Source of the DNA: Icerya purchasi | Taxonomy: Eukaryota > Arthropoda > Insecta > Hemiptera > Monophlebidae | Reading direction: 5' to 3' | Length of the DNA: 64,000 nucleotides | Assembly: GCA_039619475.1 (NCBI GenBank) | Contig: CM077115.1 | Coordinates: 221,015,291 to 221,079,290, forward strand | In this document: positions 1 to 11,500 of the stretch, piece by piece | Layout of the letters: each line of letters opens with the position of its first letter | Numbering within the stretch: the stretch's first letter is position 1 | Notes under the pieces: generated by a model | Database searches by the model: none | What the model saw: the letters and a program-made list of their open reading frames with translations, nothing else | What the model was told of the DNA's origin: nothing | Position numbers and translations under genes: made by a program

Positions 1-1731
1 TTTTTGAGATGCGTAAAGTAAGTAAAATGAGTTTCATATACCTTTGACCGAACGTAGAAGAAGAATGTGATATATTTGCAGTAAAAATTACAGCTGCGTG
101 TAATTTTTCAACCTTTTTTGAAAAATATTTCAACAAGCGTCTTCTTTCAGTACGTTTTCCATTTCCGACCCGGAATCCTTTATAAAGCCTTGGTAGTTTT
201 TATTATTTACTTTTACTTTATAATTCTATGAAAATTATTACATACTTCTGTATGTTTCCGTTTAAAATTCAGCATAAAACGTAGCAAATATATTTTCTTT
301 TCTGCTCCCGAAAAATGTCACGGCTTCGATAAAATTTCATCGAGGACGCCTTAAGTATGACAAAAAATTGTTGCAAGATTCGCTGCCGAAAAATTGCCGA
401 GTATGCGTCTACATATTGTAGTATTATAATATTAGTAATCGAATTAATATTTAAATTAGAGGTAACGTTAATAGACCTGAATAAATTTTTCTCTGGTAAC
501 CTTAGAAGAGTTATATCACACGAATATAAAATGTTATTAAAATAACGAGTGCCGGCGAGAATTATAAAAATATTAATGTTAAGAGAAATTTGTCGCGCTT
601 TTTTCATACATACTAATACAGTGCATGAAAGTAGTACCGAGTATCGAAAAGGCATCTTATTAATTTTTGGCCAGTTAAATTTAAAGAAATTAACTACATA
701 TATTTTTACCGAGTGCAAGGTTGAAGATTAAATACGCTAGGGGCATATTCGGAAATTCTATTCTTCACTCGGCTTGTTCTTCTGTTTCAGTTTTTGTTGG
801 GCATTATCTTCGCCATGTTAATTTTCTAATTTCATTAAAACAGCAATACGATAATGTAAGAAGCTTAAACCTGATCAAAAATTCCCTTAAATTACAGGTC
901 CGGAATAAGTTTTGACACATTTCAGACTATAAAATGAACTAAGTTCTCGTTTCTAATTGTCTTTTTGAATTACTATTGTTTTAACAACGTTGTAACATCG
1001 CCCGGGGCACGTTCGACCATTTGACAGCTCCGATTCATTGCCGTTTCTAGCTGAAGAATTTTGATTAACTATAATTTTCGTATTCTGTAATGACATTAAA
1101 GATATCGTGTTATTTTTACTAAAACTATTGCAAATAAACGAACATATTTAATAAGCGTAATCTTTCAAGATCTCCTTGAAATACTCTTGGGAATAAGCAA
1201 AATTATTAATAAACCAGCATTATCCTTTTTTTTTTTTTTTTTTCCTGCGATCTAATAAAGCGGCATGATTAAAAAGGATCTAAATTAAAATCTCACCGGT
1301 CTATCGCAAATTAAAAATTATCGGATATAAATGCGAATAAAAACGAAATTATTTAAAACTCCGATTAAGGGGTCGCTGAAAGCAACAACAAATTTTGAGC
1401 AAGAGGGATATATAGCGGAAAATAAAATTGTTAAAATTGTTAAGTTGATGAAAAAAATTTTAATTAAAAAAGGAAGCGCCTACGGAGGATATGTCTACCT
1501 ATGAAATTTTAACGTATTCAAACATATTTTGGAAGTTGCATTAATACTTCATGCAATTTCAGTATATAACGTTATTATGCATTTTTTTTATTTATTTATT
1601 TTTTTTTCGGTATATAAATATATAAACTTGATTCTTCGAACCTCTTTGCGCCCCTGGACCATCAAATGATGAGTATTCCGTAAATCTTATGGCAAAGTTA
1701 GTTTCAGTTGATTGTGTAATTTTTGGAAAAA
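1..1731. other. Flank downstream of the Fife-like gene, nothing recognised
   Basis: AT-rich sequence with a poly-T run at about 1226-1243. The short open frames between 269 and 915 show no recognisable domain and overlap on both strands, as expected by chance. Confidence 0.5.
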
Positions 1732-2460
1732 TTAAATAAACATCTTATAAACACATAACGCGAAAACGTTATAGATTTCGTTGACAAATTTTCTTAATAC
1801 TCTTAGTGGTATAACACTTTGAAGGGGTTCGTTATCCATATTTTCTTCAACTAGATCCTCGTTGAGTACCAAGGCCACAATATCTTCATCTGCCGTTTCT
1901 CCAATCTCGTCGCTGCCCATTCATTCTGTAACGTCATCCGTATTTCCCGTTACACATCCTGGAATATTTTTTATTAGAGAAACAGGCTAATTGTTATCTT
2001 TTGAACTGTCCCAATCACATTGTTTGTCAATTTCATCCCATTTATCACTGATTTTATAATCTAATAATATTTTCCACGACCGCACTAATGATATAGAACT
2101 AATCTCTTCCTATCCCTCAGATAACCAACTGATTTTAAAGCAACCTGACAGTCCTTACCATTTTCAACGTTTGATATTAGTCTGGTGAGAAGGCGGCGTC
2201 GATATTTTTTTTTAAAGCCTCTAGAATTCCTTGGTCCGTAGGTTGACAAACCGATGTAACGTTTGTTGGAAGAAATGTTGCTTTTATATCACCATCTTGT
2301 ATCTTCCCAGTTGCCGGATGGAAAAGTGTATTGTCAAGAATAAGGATTGCTGTTCTTGGTAACTGTTTGTTGGACAAATGTTTCGGAACTGCGGGCACAA
2401 ACTCTTAGTGAAACCAAGTTTTAAAAATTCCACAGCACTTTCATTTGCAGCGAATGTAAA
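1732..2460 (-). pseudogene. Tigger/pogo-type transposase remnant
   Basis: On the minus strand a fragment reads KQLPRTAILILDNTLFHPAT, then FLPTNVTSVCQPTDQGILEA. These match the second catalytic aspartate region (I-L-D-N) and the QP-x-DQG-I-x-E segment of DDE transposases of the Tigger/pogo group. Further downstream, past stop codons, IGETADEDIVALVLNEDL resembles the acidic C-terminal tail of the same group. The frame is broken several times and the N-terminal DNA-binding part is absent. A poly-T and (TA)n stretch with another repeat replaces it above about 2500. This is an inactive fossil. Confidence 0.75.
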
Positions 2461-2515
2461 CGAATATTCAGATACGTACTGCATATAGCTGTGGATTTTA
2501 TAAAAGCGTTTTGCC

Positions 2516-2547
<32 letters not shown>

Positions 2548-2589
2548 TGAAAAATCGATCCGGATAATACGGAGTTTGGATAATCGCGA

Positions 2590-3045
2590 GTCAACTATAT
2601 ATATATATATAAACTCGGCCATTTTGTCCTCGCAAGGGGCTGTGCCCCTTCACCCCTTTTACTTACATTTCTGTCTCTTTCTCTTCTGTACTTTGTATAA
2701 AATGATCAAAATTTACATCGTAATTCTAAATCGGTCCATATGAATATAGTAACATAATCACAAAAATCTTATAAAATATAACAAACATTACATAACATTG
2801 GGACGTTTTTTTGGGACATCTTTCATTACACATGAAATTGGGACATTTTTTTGGGACATCTTTCATTACACATGAAATTGGGACATTTTTTTGGGACATC
2901 TTTCATTACACATGAAATTGGGACATTTTTTTGGGACATCTTTCATTACACATGAAATTGGGACATTTTTTTGGGACATCTTTCATTACACATGAAATTG
3001 GGACATTTTTTCTAATGGGGAGTAGCCTAAGAATTAGGATATAAT
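2590..3045 (+). repeat. Dispersed repeat, copy 1, containing a 40-bp tandem array
   Basis: The copy starts beside a (TA)n tract with AAACTCGGCCATTTTG and the hairpin AAGGGGCTGTGCCCCTT. It ends with TTTTTTCTAATGGGGAGTAG followed by CCTAAGAATT. The same landmarks occur in reverse orientation at 58518-58850 and in part at 56700-56786, so this is a dispersed family. I see no coding capacity, and I could not assign it to a named class. Confidence 0.7.
2801..3010 (+). repeat. 40-bp tandem repeat, five units plus a partial
   Basis: Units start at 2801, 2841, 2881, 2921 and 2961, with a partial unit at 3001. Each has the order GGACATTTTT, TTGGGACATC, TTTCATTACA, CATGAAATTG. The only difference I see is one base in the first unit (GGACG). 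The unit contains the inverted pair TTTCAT/ATGAAA. Near identity of units suggests recent expansion. Confidence 0.92.
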
Positions 3046-4512
3046 TAAAATATATATATATACATATACATATATACGTATATGTATTATATTGTGAGAA
3101 AAAATATTATATATGTAAAAATGTGTAGGTATATAACTGGTTTCTTGGAAACGGTCCTAACGATATTGATGAAATTCGAAAATTAAGTGTTTTCTGTTCC
3201 AAAAATCGATTGGTTGAGTTTTTATGATCAAGAAATTTTACTAAATGAGTAATTTTAAAAGAAGAGGCGATCATTGTTCGTTTTAGCACAGTATAGATTC
3301 TGTTTTTTTACAATAACGTAAAATTACAAGAAACTATTCAATTGTGTAACAAAATTCAGCAATTTTTTAAAATTAAACCTTGAAAGGTTAGGAATGAACA
3401 GTTTTCATTTGACTACACTTACGGTACTGCCAATTTAAACTATCCATATCTTTAGTAATTTTGTTTAATTTTAATATTAATTTAATTTTGCTATTATTTT
3501 AAATTTAGTATATCATTACATTTAATAAAAGTATATTGCAAGTGCTGAGATTTGAAATTCTAGAACTAAAAATATTAATTAAAAGCTTAAAATTTGAAAT
3601 TTTCGAAAAAATCAGGCAGAGGAGAATTTAAAATTTCGTCAATGACAATATTTTTATTTAAAAAAAATTGAACATAAAGGGTAACGAACTAATTTCAGAC
3701 ATGGTGAATTATGTATATCAGTTTATCGTACAAAGCGCACTTGGCCGCGAGATATTTTAAATTTAGTATAGAATTAAGTCTTCCTTTATGAGATCAGTGT
3801 ATACATATAAGGCGTGGCTTAAAAAATTTTCAGTTTATTACCAAGTACCATTTAAATTATATGATAGCGTCTGCTTGTATAAGTGTCTCTTGCGTCTAAT
3901 TGTCCACGGTTCAGAGAAAAGAGGAAAAAAGGCTGTTCAGTATTATTCATTGAACGAGAAGCCATGAAAAATTCCTTCTTCGATTAGCACTATTATAAAC
4001 TCGGACATCCGTGACACTGCCTTCGGTACACCCTGCTACCAGTTGCATATTATCGCGGTTTCGAAAATATTTAGCTTGAAAACTTTATTCAGAAAATCCC
4101 CCCCATTAGATTCCTGATAACGTTTCCGTATTAAATATTTTATTTGATTTTTTAAATTTTTATTTAATTTTCGTTTTATCTACGTAACATTTGGCAAAGC
4201 TTTCTCGGAGCTTAGCAAAAGAAAAACGACTTCTAGTCTTTTTGTGTTATTCAATAAAAATCTTACATCGTAGTTCAAAAGTTTTTTAAAAAAAAGAGTA
4301 CTTCTCGAAGATTGTACTCTCTTAGAATCGACTTAAGTTTTTGCCGCTAATTGACAAGAAACGAATTATTCCAGTATGTTTTAAAGTGAATTAGTTTTTT
4401 GTATAAACCGGTACAAACTTAATGATGGCAGATGTGCTTTGCAAAATTACGATATGATATATTTTGATCGGTGAAGTCGCACTTACCCAAGAGTAATTGA
4501 ACTAGTTCTATG
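3046..4512. other. Non-coding flank / 3' UTR region of the Fife-like gene
   Basis: AT-rich sequence downstream of the stop at 4513. It should include the 3' UTR, but the polyadenylation site cannot be chosen among many TTTATT-like matches. Short (TA)n tracts occur near 3050-3085. Confidence 0.5.
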
Positions 4513-4814
4513 TTAAGGCGAATCGTTTGATTCCGAATTCATTTTTTGCACTGGAAACAACGGATACCAACCGGTCACGTGATCCGATAATTTCAGAGTG
4601 TCGGTACGTATTTCGGCACTACCTATGGAGTGATTGTGTTCGAAACCCTTTTGTCTTTCCCACAACATAACCACCAGCGATCTGTCTGATACGTCTTTAA
4701 TCGGATATTTCAGCACCTGATTAAATTCCGGACTGCAGCTTTTGGTTACAACGCGCGTTTTCCGCTTATGCAGCAAACGATCGTTATCCCTTAAATACGT
4801 TTTAACGTACGTAT
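4513..4814 (-). CDS. Fife: Fife-like terminal exon 13: rest of C2B and stop codon
   Basis: It begins TYVKTYLRDNDRLLHKRKTR and continues through SCSPEFNQVLKYP, SLVVMLWERQKGFEHNHSIG and DHVTGWYPLFP, then ends VQKMNSESNDSP and TAA at 4515-4513. KRKTR, P-E-F-N-Q and GWYPLFP are C2B landmarks. The position of the usual WD aspartate is WE, and loop aspartates are missing. The acceptor is TTTTATTTCAG. No downstream polyadenylation signal could be fixed with confidence in this AT-rich flank. Confidence 0.88.
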
Positions 4815-5487
4815 CTGAAATAAAACATAATTTTAATTCCCAACGAAAATTTGCGATCTGTAGAATTTACGATGCTTTTACGATGCGTGAACATGTTGCA
4901 CGAAAATGAGCTAAAATCACTAGTGTCAAGTATTGACCGAACAGTGTAATTTACCGTATTATTTATGTATTAGCGAACTCTGAGTACTTCAGTCTGGTAG
5001 TATGCTGCGTACAAGTATGTTCGAGAGTTTCCGAGTATTGTAAATTTCTGATCTTGACTAAAAAATTTTGTAAGAGATGGACAGGTTACCGGGAAAATAG
5101 AATTAATCTTCAGGGTATGTAAAACTTAAAGATGCCAATGACGCGCCGGATCGAAAATCGTCGTGGAGTCGAAAGAAAATCGCTACTAGATGGGGTTTTA
5201 TTATAAAATAATCGTTTGTTGAGGTTTTTGCTGAATTAAGAACCGCGGAATGATTACTTTCTAGTACTTTGCATCAGGCCCGGATTAAGTGTATGACAGG
5301 CCCGGGACTACGGAAATATTAAGGACCGTTTTCGGAAGTGACCAAAATTATCAGTTTTATAGAATAACTAAATTTTATTTAATTTAATTATATAATTTTG
5401 AATTCACGAATTAACAAATAATTATTAATGTAAACAAAACTAAATATTATATAGACAATGGGTAGAATTTTCGATACCGAAAAAACA

Positions 5488-5566
<79 letters not shown>

Positions 5567-8500
5567 TATATAATTTTAAACAATGAATTTTTCAGCAAAT
5601 TTTAACCAAAGATTTGCATAAAAGGATAGTGTGTGTGCGTGTGTTGCGCGTGTCACACGCACACACATTCATACACGCATTTGCTAAAAACGTAGATTCC
5701 GACTCGTTATACTTTAAAACAAATTTCCGATACGTTTTTACGAAACTCGAAATTTTACTATTACGAAGTTTCCTCTCCTCTAGGAGGAAATAAAAATGGA
5801 TACAAAATTGTTAACAAACAAATGTATTAAAAAATGCACTTGCTCCTGTAAAGTTAATTCTATTTATTTAAAGAAAAAAATTGACGTATATGACAAATGA
5901 TAGATTAATTTTTTATTACATGTCGGAAATGGGTGTCTCTTGGTGGCCCTTATGTAAGGCGGGGCCCGGGGCTGAAGCCCCGCCTAAACCCCCTTCTAAA
6001 TTTATGCCTGATTTACACATAAAACTGACACAGGTTAACAATATTAAAAATAGAAAAAATTTTTAACTAGTTTTAGCACGAGGCAAGATTGCAGATGGTC
6101 TCTGTATTTCGGGAAAGTGTTCTGAAGTGCAGATTTTATTTAAAAAAAAAGGGGAGAGAATATGAAAATTATCTAAGCTAATTGCTACTGATTCGCTTTT
6201 TTCTGTAGACGTTTTCATTTTCCATATAATGTTGGTTTACAAAGTTGGGAAGTCTACGTTCTTGACTGAAAAATTGAAAAGTTTAAGAAAGGACGAACTA
6301 TGAATATTTATTGGTCGGTGGAAAACTTTGAAAACAGTGAAAAGATTAATTTTGAATCATGGCACGTTAAATCTCAGAATAGTTATTTATGACCGGGAGA
6401 CGTCTAGAATTAATGCTTTATCAATAATGGTATTACGAGTACTCGGATATTCCGATTTTTTTCCAGATAAGTTTCGTAGGTATAGCTGATTTTTTTTTTT
6501 TTGTGTAAGTCTTTTCGGTAATTCCAATTTGTTACATTGTGCACATTTCTTTCCATGTTCCAAAAAGTTTAAATATAGATTTTAACTTAATTCCCAAAGT
6601 CGGTCGTATCATACAACGTACTTTGATCCAGTTTCAGTAATAGACTTTATGATAGTAAATGTTCAATATATCGGAAAGATTTTTTTTCCCGAGCAACGTA
6701 CAAGCTAGTCAGTGGAATAATCAAGCAGATTAGTATTGTTGGCAGTAAAATTTTCAAATAAGGTGATTTTTCCAAATTATTACCTTTTTTTTTTTTTTTT
6801 TTTTTTATGAAGGACATTTGCAGCGGAAACATGTACACTGAGTGTGGAAAGAATTAAATGAATAAATGCTTTCGAATTGTAGACGTTGAGTAGAGTATGA
6901 ACAATTCTGTGGATGGAAAAGAAGACAAATATGGAAGTGATATGGAGAAGCGGAATGGATAGATTGTACCAAGTAGATGATATCCAAAGGAGGAAAAGGA
7001 TATATAGCTTACTGATAAAATCAGAGAAAAAGGAATGTTTCTGCTCGCTTTACAAGGAAAAATTGAAGGAAAAATTACTCGCGGAAGGAGAAGACTAGAA
7101 ATAGCAGCAACAAGCTTTAACGTAAAGAAGCTGGAAGATATAATTTAAACTGCAAGGTTGATGGCAATCTCCTGATAAGGAGAGCTGCAATACGATGATG
7201 ATGATGACGAAAGACATTTGTTAAAGTTATGAAAATATTTTATGTAAAATATTGTTTACCTTCGAACTAATGAGGTATAATCCACTCTCAGTTAAATCAG
7301 ATATTTTGGTACTAGGTTGAGAGGAAGTTTGAATTCAAATTTTATTTTTGTTGTTACCGAAACCGTATTTTGAAGATTACTTTTCGGCTCTCGAAGAATG
7401 GTAATATAAAAAATGCAAAAAAAAAAAGCAAAAAAAAAAAAACACTATAAAATTAAAACAGAAAAAAGAAATTACTTTTTTTGTTGAAAACAGTGACATA
7501 TTTTTCCGCGGCAGATGATTACGTTGATTTTTCATAAGTTACCCTGCTGGATGCCCGTCGGGAATGGAAAAAGTAAAATTTTCAGTTTCTTAGTTAATAC
7601 GATAATTTATACTTGGTCAAAAAGTAGCGTCATCACATTTCTTTTCAAAGTTTTGAGCTCGACAACAAATAATTCATTAATTTGTAATATTTAAATATAT
7701 CCTAATATAAGAGTACTTAAAGATTAAAACTTGATACATCTAAATATTAATAAAGCAGAGTAGTTAAGAATGAGAATAATGAGTAGATTGGGGAAGGAAA
7801 GTGAAAATGCTTATGCTATATATGGAGAAGAATTTTTGCAAGGGGAATGTTCAAATGCAAAGGGTATTGTGTTTCGGAATACATTATCTGCTGCAGTTTG
7901 TGTGAAATTACGATCAATGGGAGAAGAAAACAGTATAAAGACTTAAGAGAGAATCGGCTAAGAGAGGCGGAAAGCGAGTTGTATTCAAATTTAAAGCAGC
8001 TTCATAGAGAAACAAAAAAGGAGAAAATCTACACATTAAAGTTGGAAAGAAAGAGTAAAGTAAAGCAAGTCCCATATAGGGCGTCGGGAATTGTGAAGTT
8101 AAGGTTCACAATGTACTAAGCTCAACGGCACACCAATGAGAGTAGGAAGAGCAGTTCCTTACTTACTTTCCCAGATTTTTCTGGTACCCAATTATTTCAG
8201 GCTGGGTAAACTTGGGAGCGCCTTGGATTCGAAACGAGGCAAGTTTCGAACCCGCGACCTCTGATTTGGTAGACAAGCATCTTAACCACTATAAAGTAAA
8301 AGTAGGTTACATGAAAAAAGACAAAAGGAATTTCAATTAGCAAAAGAATGCGTTTATTAGACTGGAATTTTAAGAGTGATTTTTTATGGGCTGGAAATTT
8401 GTAAATATAAAACAACGATTAAGAGCTCCTAAATGAGTAATTTAACTTTCCACTATTTTCAGTTTCATAATAGGTGGGGATCTAGAGAAACTCCACTTAG

Positions 8501-11500
8501 GAGAAGATAATAGAAAAGATATGGCAGTATTGTGTGAAATGAAATGTTAAATGAAAATAAGCTGAAGAGAAACTTATCGAGTCTAATATTATTAATACTT
8601 TATTATATTTTAATGTAGCAGGCGTAGGGCAGTGATCGTGATTGGACGAAAAATATGGATAAGAGCGTAAAGCGAAAGGGAACTCTAATAGAACCTTCCG
8701 AATCGGTCGATAAAAGTAAAAGCTCGGAAAGAAAATAAGGCATTAATGATGTTTGCCGAATTCATATTTGACAATTACAAGAGGAAAATTTACTAAAAGT
8801 TATGTATAAATATGTAATGGGAACAGAAAGTTTAAATTAAATTTTGTTGAAAAAATAAAACTTATTAGCGGTTAAAAGAACAAAAAAAGAAGAAAAAAAA
8901 CACACAGTTAAAAAAATTGGTCCATTAAGAAGTGGAAAATAGTTAGGTGAACTCAGTATTATAATTTGCATGGCAAATTTGGAAATAGTTATTCCTTTTC
9001 TTAAGCAATGCTGTTCAATGGATTTTAATTAGATTCCTTTGCCGCTATTGTATAAAAACTAGCTCGTTCATGTGTTCACATTCGGCACGTGAACACTCTG
9101 GATTCAACTTTAAAAAAATAGAACCGAATGTTTTTATTTATATTTATGATTTATATATAGCACTATTAGTAAAATTAATGTCAACAATAAAGTAATCTTA
9201 TATTTTTGAAAAGATATTAAAACTTGTCTCGAATTCTTTTAGTGTGAACGCTACTTGTAGCACGTGCGATCCAAAAGCATATAGCTATAATGTATTACTG
9301 TGTCATAAAGATAAAAATGATGTTGTATTAGTGCATTTATTACATCGGCTTGATGGAGCACACTCGAATTGTAAACCAAATGGCAGGCACTGTTTTCGCA
9401 AAATTATATTTCAGAGGTGAGCGATACTCTAATACAATTTAATTTTAAGCAGAATTAATCGACAAATTTTCGTAAAATAATTATATGTTTACATTTTGTT
9501 TTGCTGTTTAAAACTGTATTTGAATTTTAATGGAAAAGAAGTTTGGTTAGATAAATTTATATGCATGTTTCTTCGGTCATTAATAATTTTACTTTTATTT
9601 TATAAGAAAAGTGTTTTGTACTCCATCTTATATTATATCGGTAGTGTGTTATTGCGATGCACACATATACAAGTTAGTAAAATATTGTACATTGAAAAAC
9701 AGTTATGTGTTTAAAATATACCGTGATTCTATTTGTCAGCATTATAATTTCCAAATATTGAAATGCAGTAAAAATCGGTTATAACGACATACGAATTTTA
9801 GCGATGAATAAGATGAATTTAACAAACAAAAACATTATCCTCGATCTTCTTCAATGAAGAAATGAAGTTTATACAAACAGAACAGATATATCGCTATTTT
9901 TTGTTCTGCTTATTTTGCCAGCGTGACATGTAAAATATTATAAATATAACACTGATGAAAACCTGCGGTGTGACCATTGCAAAAAATATATTATAAAAAG
10001 ACTATTATGCTCATTTTGTTATAATAAAAAATAAAAAAATTATAAATTTCTTGAAAAGTAAGAAAAATCAAACCACTTCTGTTTTTGCATAGTTTTTTTT
10101 TTCTCTTTTATTCTTGTTTTATGCTGATTAAGTTTTTTTTTTTATTATTGTACTTTTATGTACAAAAAATAAGTGTTTGTATTTTTGGCTAAAAAATATG
10201 TGTAGTTATGATTATAAATAAATGGTTGTTCATTCAGCGCAGTTTATACCATAAAATATTTCAGGTCAGTTTTATAACTGGAACTGTTTATTAATAGTAA
10301 ATTTTGGACATTAAAAAATTATAATACTTTATTTGATATAACGACCAATCTCTTTGAATGTTTTAATAACCAATTTCCACTGTATCTTATAATTTGTTAC
10401 TTTATTGTACTCTGATATTGGCTGGACGTTTTAGTATTAAAATATAATTGTTTTTCTTTTTAAGCAAATTCAAAATAATTGTAATAATTGATAAATTAAA
10501 ATAATGATAAAATATAAATATTACGTGGATTTAAAAAATAATATTGTGCGAACCACGAACTCCTTTCTGGTTGCACTGATGAAGTTCTCTCCTCTCCCCG
10601 GCAGCCATTGACACGGTGGGGTCCTGTAACGGCTCGGCTGGGCCAAGACTTATTGATAAGTTAGTTCGGTATCGCACGTTTTTTTTATGACGGTTCGTTC
10701 AATTCGATGTCGCCCCGTCCGCACTTTTATGAAATAAATTACTTTTGCTGTGTACTGTTGTTCTTGGAGTCAACAGAGGTTTTATACGACAATATCAACT
10801 AATGTTTTGCAAAATTTTAACTTTTGTTTGTTTTTTAAAATACTTAAATAAAATTTTCGCGTTCATATTACTAAAATTAAAATTTTTGGTAGAAACCATA
10901 TTACTATTAAAAATTCTATTTAACGTTTTGAACGTGGATACATGGTCCATCGTTGGAAACGGAGTTTAGTTTCTAATAATCGACCGCATATATTTGTTCG
11001 AATATTTTTAATAGCGACACAGTTCCTGCCTAAAATTTTAATTTCAACTTTAGTAATATGAACCGCGAAAACTCGTTATATTTTTTTATTTAAGTATTTT
11101 AAAAAACAGACAAAAGTTAAAATTTTGCAAAAACGAATTAAAACATTTTTACATAGCACAATGTGCGAAGCCAGGTGAAATGCTTTAACTACGTTATCAA
11201 TTGAGAAACAAATGTTCCACAATATTCGTCACTTTCATGAAACTGTTATAGATTTGTTTGCTTTAAAGAAAGGCAAAAGAATAGATTTAGTTTGTAAGAC
11301 TTTTAGTTGAAAATTATTAACATGCACACACACACACATGTGTATATATATATATATATAGTTTTTGATTATTTTTTTTCAATAAATATTTGTGTAGAAT
11401 TTAATATATTCAATTGTGAACCTCCAATTCTGTTACTCACGAGCCGCCACTGATAAAAACTATACAACATAATCATGCGTTTTCTATTTGTTTTGTGCAT

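Noticed and set aside
2801..3010. CRISPR-like array
   Set aside because: The 40-bp units are directly adjacent with no unique spacers, and the sequence is eukaryotic.
5940..6075. Helitron 3' end (GC hairpin and CTAGT at about 6066)
   Set aside because: The hairpin is about 80 bp from CTAGT instead of about 10 bp, and no 5' TC end or Rep/helicase sequence was seen.
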